A DNA stretch of 43,236 nt from Clostridia bacterium (lineage in GTDB: Bacteria; Bacillota; Clostridia; Christensenellales; Aristaeellaceae): positions 1 to 43,236 of the forward strand of contig JAFYDF010000075.1 of the NCBI GenBank assembly GCA_017544935.1, written 5' to 3'. The position numbers were made by a program, and so were the translations under genes. Every line of letters starts with the position of its first letter. Within the stretch, counting starts at the first letter, position 1. Shown in pieces: positions 17,111-24,856 of this stretch. Under the pieces are notes generated by a model. It did no database searches, had not been told where the DNA came from, and saw only the letters and a program-made list of their open reading frames with translations.

Positions 17111-17144
17111 TTTATTCATGGGCTGAAATCCTGATTATTTGGGC

Positions 17145-17612
17145 TTACAGTTTTTCCCATTTAGTGACGCGGTTGTCGTATGATGTGATTTTCAGATGGT
17201 CACCCGGGCGCCATTCTGGGCGCGGCAGGTTCGCATCATAATAAAAGAGACGCATATCTTTTTCGGCATTCTTGTCGCCAACATTGATAGTCATGGGATA
17301 AAACTCTACGCCATCGCGTCCGACACATTCTTCTTCCATGCTGATAAACAGTCCCTCGGTATCACGGGTACGACCGTTCAATGCATGGTCAACATGCTTG
17401 CCATAGGCGAGTAGGGGAGAAATCAACATGCTCCAACTGAAGATGCACAGCGAGCATAGCGCAATACACAGAATAACAGTAAGAGCTTCCGGCCAACGCA
17501 GGAAGAAAGAGACAAGCGTCAGTATCAGCAGCAGTGCGGCAGGGATGCCGACGGAAAGGAGACGGCTGCGCAGTTGATCACGGTTTTCTTGGTAATCGGA
17601 TGGCTGATACAC
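17145..17612 (-). CDS. Small membrane protein of unknown function
   Basis: A 155-residue protein starting at GTG 17612, which has TGGAGG 8 nt upstream. A longer frame to 17852 exists but would overlap the FAD gene and its promoter. Two hydrophobic helices lie at about 20-40 and 45-70. A soluble domain follows, with GVEFYPMTINVGDKNAEKDMR and a GDHLKITSYDNRVTKWE ending that looks like a small beta-barrel, similar in style to NfeD/OB-like tails. I do not recognise the family. It ends at the shared terminator at 17089 and starts 17 bp from the longest upstream frame of the oxidoreductase, so it is divergently transcribed. No partner gene is evident. Confidence 0.65.
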   Translation of the reverse strand: MYQPSDYQENRDQLRSRLLSVGIPAALLLILTLVSFFLRWPEALTVILCIALCSLCIFSWSMLISPLLAYGKHVDHALNGRTRDTEGLFISMEEECVGRDGVEFYPMTINVGDKNAEKDMRLFYYDANLPRPEWRPGDHLKITSYDNRVTKWEKL

Positions 17613-17679
17613 GATTGATTCCTCCAGAATGCAGATTCGTAACCTAATTATATCTAAAAGAAGCAGCAAAGTAAAGCGC

Positions 17680-17708
17680 TTGCCCAACAAGGGAAATAGT
17701 GATACAAT
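17680..17708 (+). promoter_or_regulatory. Promoter of the FAD oxidoreductase-ecf unit, with a cre-like sequence
   Basis: TTGCCC (17680-17685), 17 bp, TACAAT (17703-17708). The -35 overlaps AAGCGCTT (17674-17681), the core of a catabolite-responsive element. The wider site matches a consensus cre at about 10 of 14 positions, so CcpA control is possible but unproven. Confidence 0.55.
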
Positions 17709-17739
17709 CAACCAGTATTCCTGCGCGGGAGGGATGAGA

Positions 17740-18999
17740 ATGCGGATTGAGCGAGAAGTGCCGCTTGCAGGCAGTTTTGATTTTGTTGTTTGCGGCGGTG
17801 GTCCGAGCGGGATTGCGGCAGCTGTGTCTGCATCAAGACTGGGATTGTGCACTGCGCTGATTGAGAAGAATCATTTCTTTGGCGGAATGGGCGCAGGCGG
17901 CTATGTTGTGCCGCTGAGCGGCTTTTTTCATCAGGGGGTGCGTGTAGCAGGCGGTATCGGCTGGGAACTGGTGCAGCGCATGGTGCAGGACAGTGCAGCA
18001 CAAGTCGAACTGCCCAAAGGACATGTGTCCTTTCATCCCGAGTACTTAAAACTCCATTCGGAACGCTTGCTACGTGAAGCAGGTGTGACTCTTTTCTCTG
18101 GGGCTGTCCTGAGCGGCTGCTGCTGTGAAAACGGGGGCATTACACATGTGCTTTTTGCGCAAGAAGATGGTGAAAAGGCAGTTGGCGGAATGATGTTTGC
18201 CGACGCCACTGGCAGTGCAGTACTGTGCCGTCTGGCTAACGCAGAAATGCTTCCAGCTTCTGAAAAGTATCAGCCAATGACGCTGTGCTTTCTGCTGGAA
18301 GGCGCAGATGCCACTACGCAGCTGTTGAGCGGCTGTATTCATCACGATGGGAAAACGGGTCGCTCAGTTAATGCAGAACTGCATGACTGGCTTGCGGAAC
18401 AGCCAGATGCACCACAGTTTGGTGGCCCGTGGTTCAATGCGTTGATCCGGGGGAATCTGCTGGCAGTCAATATGACCCGGGCTGCAGGTGACGCGTCGGA
18501 TCCCAAAGTTTATGCTGCTACATATGCTGAACTTCGGGAAAATGCTTATCAGCTTGTGGAACTGTTGAGAAAAGGATTCCCGGAATTCCGCAATGCACAG
18601 ATTGCAGCAATCGCACCGGACCTGGGAATCCGTGAAACACGGCGCATGCGCGGACGCTATGTCCTGACTGGAAAAGAACTGCTTGATGGAGTACAGTTTG
18701 ATGACACGATTGCATTTTGCGCACATCCAATCGATATCCATCAGGCGGACGGCAATGGCCAGCGGTTGGCAGAACTGCCTGCTCCAGGACCGATTCCGCT
18801 CCGCTGCTTGCAGTCAGTGAATATCGGAAACCTGCTTGCCACAGGTCGTGCAATCAGCTGTGACGGAGAAGCCTTTGCTTCTCTCCGCGTAATGGCTACG
18901 GCCTTTGCCCTGGGAGAAGCAGCCGGAGTGTCCGCATGGGCAAATGGCGACGCACGAAACACGCGGGTACAGCTGCAGAAGCAGGGCGCAATCGTATAA
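17740..18999 (+). CDS. FAD-dependent oxidoreductase (FAD_oxidored type)
   Basis: A 419-residue flavoprotein. The dinucleotide-binding motif is CGGGPSGIAAA (18-28), and residues 38-62 contain EKNHFFGGMGAGGYV, as in the PF12831-type FAD-dependent oxidoreductases. LGIRETRRMRGRYVLTG and a C-terminal LLATGRAISCDGEAFASLRVM are family landmarks. These cytosolic enzymes are poorly characterised; the substrate is unknown. ATG 17740 has GGGAGGG six nt upstream, whereas the ATG at 17734 is too close to that site. Only 11 bp separate it from ecfA1, so the oxidoreductase and the transporter are probably one transcript. A second relative lies at 34689. Confidence 0.88.
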   Translation: MRIEREVPLAGSFDFVVCGGGPSGIAAAVSASRLGLCTALIEKNHFFGGMGAGGYVVPLSGFFHQGVRVAGGIGWELVQRMVQDSAAQVELPKGHVSFHPEYLKLHSERLLREAGVTLFSGAVLSGCCCENGGITHVLFAQEDGEKAVGGMMFADATGSAVLCRLANAEMLPASEKYQPMTLCFLLEGADATTQLLSGCIHHDGKTGRSVNAELHDWLAEQPDAPQFGGPWFNALIRGNLLAVNMTRAAGDASDPKVYAATYAELRENAYQLVELLRKGFPEFRNAQIAAIAPDLGIRETRRMRGRYVLTGKELLDGVQFDDTIAFCAHPIDIHQADGNGQRLAELPAPGPIPLRCLQSVNIGNLLATGRAISCDGEAFASLRVMATAFALGEAAGVSAWANGDARNTRVQLQKQGAIV

Positions 19000-19010
19000 C
19001 GGAGATCAGA

Positions 19011-19844
19011 ATGAAAGAATTTATTCTACAAACGGAAAATGTCAGTTATGCCTATGAGGAAGGCGAAGGATTGGCGCTTAAGGGCGTCTGCCTTGGCTTC
19101 CGTGCAGGGGAAATGACAGCTGTGCTTGGGCACAATGGCAGTGGAAAAAGCACGCTTGCTAAACTGCTCAACGGCTTATATATCCCTACAGAAGGCAAAG
19201 TGACCGTATGCGGCATGGATACATCGGACGATGCTCATACCTGGGATATCCGGAAAAACGCTGGCATGGTTTTTCAGAACCCGGATAATCAGCTTGTGGC
19301 ATCTATTGTGCGTGATGATGTCGGGTTCGGGCTGGAAAACATTGGTGTTCCCAGTGAGGAAATGCCTGCACGTATTGAGAAGGCATTGAATGCTGTGGGA
19401 ATGCTGCAGTTTATTGATCGTGCTCCACACATGCTTTCTGGCGGCCAGAAGCAGCGCGTTGCTATTGCGGGTATTCTTGCGATGCAGCCACGTGCACTGA
19501 TCCTGGATGAAGCTACTGCCATGCTGGATCCTAAAGGCAGGCAGGAAGTGTTCGATATTGTTCAGCGGCTCAACCGCGAACAGGGCATTACTGTTGTTTG
19601 GATTACTCACTTCATGGAAGAAGCTGCCCGTTGCGAACGAGTAATCGTGATGCATGAAGGGCGCTGTGTAATGGACGGGACGCCGGAGCAGGTGTTTACC
19701 CGCGCAGAAGAAATGCGCGCGATGCGACTAGATGTACCGCCCATGGTGGCGTTGGGCGATTTGCTGCGAGCGAAAGGCTTACCTGTGTCGCGTGAGGCAA
19801 TGGATGTTGATGCAATGGCGCGGGAGGTGCTGAAATGTCAATAA
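19011..19844 (+). CDS. ecfA1: ECF transporter ATPase A1
   Basis: A 277-residue ABC ATPase of the energy-coupling-factor type. Walker A is GHNGSGKST (40-48), Q-loop Gln89, signature LSGGQ (142-146), Walker B LILDEAT (163-169) and switch His200. It pairs with EcfA2 beneath EcfT to power uptake of vitamins or metals bound by separate S components. ATG 19011 follows GGAG by 6 nt. The upstream in-frame extension lies inside the FAD gene and was dropped. It overlaps ecfA2 by 10 bp (19835-19844), which signals translational coupling. No S-component gene is in the window. Confidence 0.93.
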   Translation: MKEFILQTENVSYAYEEGEGLALKGVCLGFRAGEMTAVLGHNGSGKSTLAKLLNGLYIPTEGKVTVCGMDTSDDAHTWDIRKNAGMVFQNPDNQLVASIVRDDVGFGLENIGVPSEEMPARIEKALNAVGMLQFIDRAPHMLSGGQKQRVAIAGILAMQPRALILDEATAMLDPKGRQEVFDIVQRLNREQGITVVWITHFMEEAARCERVIVMHEGRCVMDGTPEQVFTRAEEMRAMRLDVPPMVALGDLLRAKGLPVSREAMDVDAMAREVLKCQ

Positions 19845-20692
19845 GAATTGAGCACATGTCGCACGTGTATCAACCGGGCAGTCCTTTCGAGGCAGATGCT
19901 TTGGAAGATATCGACCTGACCATCAATGACGGTGATTTGCTGGCATTGATCGGGCATACAGGAAGCGGGAAATCGACACTCGCCCAGCATCTGAACGGAC
20001 TGCTGACACCCACCTCTGGTCGTGTACTGGTAGACGGTGAAGATATCAACGCCAAAGGAGCTGACCGTCGTGCACTGCGTCAGCGTGTGGGACTGTTGTT
20101 CCAGTACGCTGAATATCAGCTGTTTGAGGAAACAGTATATAAGGATATTGCCTTTGGCCCCAAAAACCAGGGCCTGACTGGTGACGAATTGGATGCACGT
20201 GTGCGCGAGGCATTTGCAAAAGTACATCTTCCGGCAGATACGCTCGAAAAGTCGCCTTTTGAACTGAGCGGAGGCCAGATGCGTCGTGTAGCGCTTGCAG
20301 GTGTTGTGGCAATGCAGCCGCGTGTGCTGGTGATGGATGAACCCATTGCAGGTTTGGACCCGAAAGGCAGAGATGAACTGACGGAAGTGATTCGTGAGCT
20401 GCATGATGGCGGTGTCACAATTGTACTGATCAGTCATAATATGGATGATGTGGCGCGTATTGCAACACGTGTAGCAGTACTGGATAAGGGACATCTTGCC
20501 ATGCTGGGTACTCCCCGCGAGATATTCGCTCGCGGTGAAGAACTGGAAAGTATGGGCTTGGATGTACCGCAGACCATTCAGCTGTGCCGCCGACTTCGCG
20601 AAGGCGGCATGGGGGTGCCAGACTGTCTGACGAACGAAGAACTGGCAGCAGCAATCTGTGAAACACTGAAGGGGGGTGCAGCGGATGCTTAA
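19835..20692 (+). CDS. ecfA2: ECF transporter ATPase A2
   Basis: A 285-residue partner ATPase. Walker A is GHTGSGKST (40-48), with FQYAEYQLFEETV at the Q-loop (89-101), a segment typical of EcfA2. The signature is LSGGQ (144-148) and Walker B VLVMDEP (164-170). The ribosome binding site GGGAGG lies within the end of ecfA1. It overlaps the ecfT start by 8 bp. Together with EcfA1 it drives the group II ECF module. In many Firmicutes this trio sits between rplQ and truA. Here it is between an FAD oxidoreductase and a phosphodiesterase instead. Confidence 0.93.
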   Translation: MSIRIEHMSHVYQPGSPFEADALEDIDLTINDGDLLALIGHTGSGKSTLAQHLNGLLTPTSGRVLVDGEDINAKGADRRALRQRVGLLFQYAEYQLFEETVYKDIAFGPKNQGLTGDELDARVREAFAKVHLPADTLEKSPFELSGGQMRRVALAGVVAMQPRVLVMDEPIAGLDPKGRDELTEVIRELHDGGVTIVLISHNMDDVARIATRVAVLDKGHLAMLGTPREIFARGEELESMGLDVPQTIQLCRRLREGGMGVPDCLTNEELAAAICETLKGGAADA

Positions 20693-21476
20693 GGATATTA
20701 CCCTTGGTCAGTATTATCCTGTCAAAAGCCCGGTGCACAACCTGGATCCGCGTATCAAGATTATTCTGACTATCGCTTTCATTGTGGCAGTTTTTCTGGG
20801 CAGCAGTCTGTGGGCATTTTTTCCGGTTGCGGCTTATATCATTCTTGCTGCGCTACTGGCACATTTACCGCTCAAGCTGCTTTTGAAAGGAATAAAACCA
20901 CTTCGGATTATTCTGATATTTACATTTCTGCTTAACCTGTTCTTCAATGCCGGCGAAACAGTTCTGGTGGAGGTGTGGAAAATCAGAATTACGCTTGAAG
21001 GCTTGCTGACAGCTATCCGTTTCTCCATGCGTCTCGTATTCCTGGTCAGTGGTGCGAGCCTGTTAACACTGACTACTCCGCCAGTAGTTCTGACAGACGG
21101 TATGGAACGTCTGCTGAGCCCGCTGCGTAAGATTGGTTTCCCTGCTCACGAACTGGCGATGATGATGAGCATAGCGTTGCGATTCATTCCGGTATTGCTT
21201 GAGGAAGCGGATAAAATCATGAAGGCTCAAATGGCACGAGGTGCGGACTTCGAAAGTGGCAACCTGATCCAGCGCGCAAAATCAATGGTACCACTGTTGG
21301 TCCCCTTGTTTGTTAGTGCATTTCGCCGGGCCGGAGATCTTGCAATGGCAATGGAAGCGCGTTGCTATCATGGTGGGGAAGGTCGCACACGCCTCCGCGT
21401 GATGAAGCTGACAATGAATGATCTGTATGCCTGCTTGATTACTGTTGCGCTGATGGTCGTTGTTGCATTGATTTAA
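20685..21476 (+). CDS. ecfT: ECF transporter transmembrane protein T
   Basis: A 263-residue membrane scaffold of the ECF transporter with about five to seven hydrophobic helices. The two cytosolic coupling motifs are visible as MARGADFE (183-190) and MEARCYHGG (223-231). Both carry the Ala-Arg pair that docks into the EcfA ATPases. A G-rich ribosome binding site (20671-20676) favours ATG 20685 over the upstream GTG at 20676. It is the last gene of the FAD-ecfA1-ecfA2-ecfT run: a new promoter begins 44 bp after its stop. Which S components it serves cannot be seen here. Confidence 0.93.
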   Translation: MLKDITLGQYYPVKSPVHNLDPRIKIILTIAFIVAVFLGSSLWAFFPVAAYIILAALLAHLPLKLLLKGIKPLRIILIFTFLLNLFFNAGETVLVEVWKIRITLEGLLTAIRFSMRLVFLVSGASLLTLTTPPVVLTDGMERLLSPLRKIGFPAHELAMMMSIALRFIPVLLEEADKIMKAQMARGADFESGNLIQRAKSMVPLLVPLFVSAFRRAGDLAMAMEARCYHGGEGRTRLRVMKLTMNDLYACLITVALMVVVALI

Positions 21477-21519
21477 TATCTGGTAATTCATGAAAACGCA
21501 GGAGATGCCGTGTCATAAA

Positions 21520-21548
21520 TTGACCGGCGTTTTCTATTGTGATATGAT
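21520..21548 (+). promoter_or_regulatory. Promoter of the GDPD-dehydrogenase pair
   Basis: TTGACC (21520-21525), 17 bp, TATGAT (21543-21548), about 40 bp before the phosphodiesterase start. Confidence 0.75.
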
Positions 21549-21587
21549 AGAAAAAAGATTGTGCAAAGCAGGAAAAGGGGACAAAAG

Positions 21588-22376
21588 ATGAAGTATCTGA
21601 ATGAAATCCCAGTAGCGGCTCACCGCGGTAACGCACGTTATTATCCGGAAAATACATTAGTATCGTTTCGCTCAGCGCTTTCTCTTTCACCGGATATGCT
21701 GGAACTGGACCTGCACATGACCAGCGATGGTGAATTGATAGTAATGCATGATCATCGTGTGGACCGTACTACTGATGGACATGGTCTCATTCGAGAAATG
21801 ACGCTTAAGGAAATCAAACAGTTGGATGCAGGCTCTTGGAAGGGCGAGCAGTTCACTGGTGAACGTGTACCCAGATTTGAGGAGTTCCTTGAATTAACGG
21901 CGGGTGTTCCGGATCTGCTGTTTAATGTGGAGCTCAAGGATTATCCTGCAGACAGCGGTGAGTTTGCTTTTGCTTCGGCGAAAAAAGCATTGAATATGAT
22001 GCGTCACTACGGAATTCTGGAACGCAGCGTGGTCAATACATGGAGCGGAGAGCTCAATGAGTGGCTGGCCGAAAACTATCCTGACGAAGTGCTGATCCAT
22101 GCGTATTTTCCACAAGAGAGTATGGGCCTGCACCAGAAACGTTTTGTATATGACTATGCGTTCTGCGTATGTCTTTTCGGCCCGAAAGAAAAACCGGTAG
22201 TGGACAAGAAGTATTTTGATTTTGCTAAGGCATATGGCGTAGAACCTTGGGTATATTATTCTATGGAAAGCACTGAACTGTATGATGAGGCTATCGCCAA
22301 TGGGGCACGGCTGTTTACTGCCAATGACCCGGCGTGGGCTATCAATTATTTGCGTTCCAAAGGGTTACATAAATAA
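21588..22376 (+). CDS. Cytosolic glycerophosphodiester phosphodiesterase
   Basis: A 262-residue GDPD-family TIM barrel without a signal peptide. His12-Arg13 in AAHRGN, ENT (21-23), Glu39 and Asp41 in LELDLHMT, and His54-Asp55 in VMHDHRVDRTTDG are the expected metal and catalytic residues. It hydrolyses deacylated phospholipid head groups to sn-glycerol 3-phosphate and an alcohol. The start is ATG 21588, with GGAAAAGGGG upstream; the frame is open further back but has no site there. It is followed after 17 bp by a glycerol-3-phosphate dehydrogenase-like gene, so product and next enzyme are adjacent. Confidence 0.92.
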   Translation: MKYLNEIPVAAHRGNARYYPENTLVSFRSALSLSPDMLELDLHMTSDGELIVMHDHRVDRTTDGHGLIREMTLKEIKQLDAGSWKGEQFTGERVPRFEEFLELTAGVPDLLFNVELKDYPADSGEFAFASAKKALNMMRHYGILERSVVNTWSGELNEWLAENYPDEVLIHAYFPQESMGLHQKRFVYDYAFCVCLFGPKEKPVVDKKYFDFAKAYGVEPWVYYSMESTELYDEAIANGARLFTANDPAWAINYLRSKGLHK

Positions 22377-22393
22377 AGGAGGAAGCGAAAACA

Positions 22394-23443
22394 ATGGCTG
22401 TAATTACAATTGTCGGTTCGGGAATGATGGGTTCAGCACTGGCATTCCCTGCACGTGAAAACGGGCATGAAGTACACCTGGTTGGTACTCATCTGGACAG
22501 GGAAATCATTGATACTGCACGCAAGACCAATCGACACCTGAAGTTCACTAAAGACTTTCCAGCAGGTGTGAAGTTCTATCAGATCGAGGAATTGGATGAA
22601 GCGCTCAAAGGAGCTGATTTGGTCATTGGCGGTGTGAGCAGCTTTGGCGTGGATTGGTTTGGTGAAATGGTGCTTCCTCGTGTTGCTGACGGTACACCGG
22701 TGCTTACAGTCACTAAAGGCTTGATGGATCGAGAAGATGGCTCATTGGAACCTTATCCCTATTTGTGGCAGCGTGTGCTTGACAGCTTGGGCAAAAAGGT
22801 GCCCCTGTGTGCAGTAGGCGGCCCGTGTACCAGTTATGAATTGGTAGCGCATGACCAGACAGAAGTGGCTTTCTGTGGACGTGATGTTTCTGTGCTGGAG
22901 TATGTTAAGTCACTGATGCAGACTGACTATTATCATATCAGCCTGTCTACGGATGTCATGGGAATTGAAAGTGCTGTGGCGCTGAAAAATGGCTATGCAC
23001 TTGGAATTGCTCTGACAATCGGACTGAACCAGAAAGCCTTTGGACTTGACAGTGAACTGCATTTCAATAGCCAGGCAGCAGTCTTTGGGCAGGCGGCAAA
23101 GGAAATGTACGCGTTGCTGCAAAGCCAAGATGCCGGCGACATGAGCAATCTGTGGGTCGGCGTTGGTGATCTTTATGTGACCGTATACGGCGGACGTACA
23201 CGGCTTATCGGAATCCTGTTGGGACGCGGAATGGATATCGACGCAGCAAAGGCAGAACTGAACGGGGTAACATTGGAGAGCTTGGTGGTTGCAGTACGTG
23301 TGGCGCGTGCCATCCGTATCCGAGCACAACAGGGCAAGTTGAAACTGGCTGATTTCCCGTTGCTGATGCATGTGGATGATATTCTTACCAATCATGCACC
23401 TGTGAACATTCCGTGGGAGGAGTTCACATTTGTCCGCCAGTGA
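22394..23443 (+). CDS. GpsA-like NAD(P)-dependent glycerol-3-phosphate dehydrogenase
   Basis: A 349-residue protein with a Rossmann motif GSGMMGSA (8-15), a TVTKGLMD segment (about 110-117), AVGGPCTSYEL for the substrate loop, and a catalytic Lys in VALKNGYALGIAL; GpsA enzymes show NxxAL/KN in the same place. The enzyme interconverts glycerol 3-phosphate and dihydroxyacetone phosphate. It differs from textbook GpsA in the nucleotide motif (GSGMMG in place of GxGxWG) and may be a second, catabolic paralog working after the phosphodiesterase at 21588. AAGGAGG lies upstream. The next gene is convergent across a terminator. Confidence 0.85.
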   Translation: MAVITIVGSGMMGSALAFPARENGHEVHLVGTHLDREIIDTARKTNRHLKFTKDFPAGVKFYQIEELDEALKGADLVIGGVSSFGVDWFGEMVLPRVADGTPVLTVTKGLMDREDGSLEPYPYLWQRVLDSLGKKVPLCAVGGPCTSYELVAHDQTEVAFCGRDVSVLEYVKSLMQTDYYHISLSTDVMGIESAVALKNGYALGIALTIGLNQKAFGLDSELHFNSQAAVFGQAAKEMYALLQSQDAGDMSNLWVGVGDLYVTVYGGRTRLIGILLGRGMDIDAAKAELNGVTLESLVVAVRVARAIRIRAQQGKLKLADFPLLMHVDDILTNHAPVNIPWEEFTFVRQ

Positions 23444-23479
23444 AGTCAATTCCAAGAGAACTATTAAGCAAAACAAACA

Positions 23480-23512
23480 AGCACCTCTGCTCTTTGATTG
23501 AGCAGAGGTGCT
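23480..23512. terminator. Bidirectional terminator between convergent units
   Basis: A perfect 13-bp stem: AGCACCTCTGCTC (23480-23492) and GAGCAGAGGTGCT (23500-23512), loop TTTGATT. The T-rich side (TGTTTGTTTTG) is on the minus strand, serving the phosphodiesterase operon. The stem should also stop the rightward transcript. Confidence 0.8.
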
Positions 23513-23545
23513 GTCTGTATAGGTAGGATATCCTGCATGCTGACG

Positions 23546-24841
23546 TTACCAGAGTATTTCGTCAATAGGTTTACCGTCAGCATCGGGGAGAGAGAGCCCA
23601 AGTATCTTGGCATAGGTGGGAGCCTCATCGACAATGGGCTTGCGCTTGATGCGAACACCACGGTGGATATCAGGCCCCCAAGCGATCAAGGGGGGCTGCG
23701 GCCCGACATCGGGGTTGTGTCCATGCGTGCCGTGGCCAAATTTGTAGTCACTATTATCTGCGCAGCGGACCCACGGCCGTTGCCAATCGTTGGAGAAAGA
23801 GGTGTAGCCGTCGGATTCGACGACAAACGAAAATTTGCCGGCCAAGCCTTCTTCGCGCATTATTTCTTCTGCGGTATAGACACGGGTGAATCCATAAAGG
23901 CCATCATCGCACATCTCCTGCAGTATGGCATACACACGTTCAGTATCAGCTGGATTTTTAAGGTAAATCTGTGCAGACATGCCCATGGATTTTGCGATGG
24001 CTGTGTAATCGGCTATCTGCCCATCCTCACCGATGGTTAGTAGTCCTTTGTCTGCTAGCAGGGCGTTAAGAGCAATCACACGGCGGATGTTGACCTGCCC
24101 ATGGTCGCTGACGACAAAGAAATCAGTCTTATCGGTGATGCCGACTTCATCACATGCTTTCAGCACAGTCGCGAGAAAAGAGTCTGCTTCGTGAAGGCCG
24201 TGAGTGACTTTGCGGCTGAATACTCCAGTCTCATGCCGATAGGAATCCAGATTAGTGGAATGCAGGAACATGAGGTTTGGTTTGAATTCACGAATCATAG
24301 CTGCAGCGCAGGCATGCTTGAAGAAATCAGTATAAGGGTGCTTGCGGTGGAAGTTATTAATCCAGCAAGCACTGGGATGCACGACTTTTTCGATGGTCTC
24401 CGGACTAGAGCCGCTTTCAGCATAACATTCCTCGGTGGTCTGACCAGGATACTGCGGCCAGTATTCATTGACCAGATAGTCTATGCTTTTGTGGTTACCA
24501 GTTACAGGCCAGAAGACAGACCCAGTTGTAAGACCAGCCGCCTTGGCAGCATCAAAGATGTCGGGGATTTTAACAGCATCATTGAAGAGCTCCCATTTGC
24601 TCTTGACTTCGCCAAGAATAGTTTTTTCATTATTAATAATACCGTGCTTGTAGCAGTATGCGCCTGTACGCATGCTGGTGTGGTTCGGATAGGTAAGAGT
24701 GGGATATACCGAGCGAACTGATTCTACAATAGCGGCCTGGGGTAAAATACGTCCGAAGCAGGGCATATATTGCAGCTCTTCCAGGTCATCATATACCATG
24801 GCATCCTCGGAGACAACCACGATGTGCTGAGCTTTGTACAT
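23546..24841 (-). CDS. Alkaline-phosphatase-superfamily phosphodiesterase (NPP-like), copy 1
   Basis: A 431-residue cytosolic member of the nucleotide pyrophosphatase/phosphodiesterase group. Metal and catalytic residues are in place: Asp13 (SEDAM), nucleophile Thr50 in TLTYPNHTSMRTG, Asp and His in LDSYRHETG, Asp-His in VVSDHGQ, and a final His in GHGTHGHNP. The enzyme uses two zinc-type ions to cleave phosphodiester or phosphomonoester bonds, perhaps nucleotide or glycerophospho compounds. No signal peptide is present, which is unusual because many NPP enzymes are secreted. It begins 15 bp after copy 2, to which it aligns over its whole length. Second gene of the operon. Confidence 0.85.
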   Translation of the reverse strand: MYKAQHIVVVSEDAMVYDDLEELQYMPCFGRILPQAAIVESVRSVYPTLTYPNHTSMRTGAYCYKHGIINNEKTILGEVKSKWELFNDAVKIPDIFDAAKAAGLTTGSVFWPVTGNHKSIDYLVNEYWPQYPGQTTEECYAESGSSPETIEKVVHPSACWINNFHRKHPYTDFFKHACAAAMIREFKPNLMFLHSTNLDSYRHETGVFSRKVTHGLHEADSFLATVLKACDEVGITDKTDFFVVSDHGQVNIRRVIALNALLADKGLLTIGEDGQIADYTAIAKSMGMSAQIYLKNPADTERVYAILQEMCDDGLYGFTRVYTAEEIMREEGLAGKFSFVVESDGYTSFSNDWQRPWVRCADNSDYKFGHGTHGHNPDVGPQPPLIAWGPDIHRGVRIKRKPIVDEAPTYAKILGLSLPDADGKPIDEILW

Positions 24842-24856
24842 GACTCACCTTCCTAA

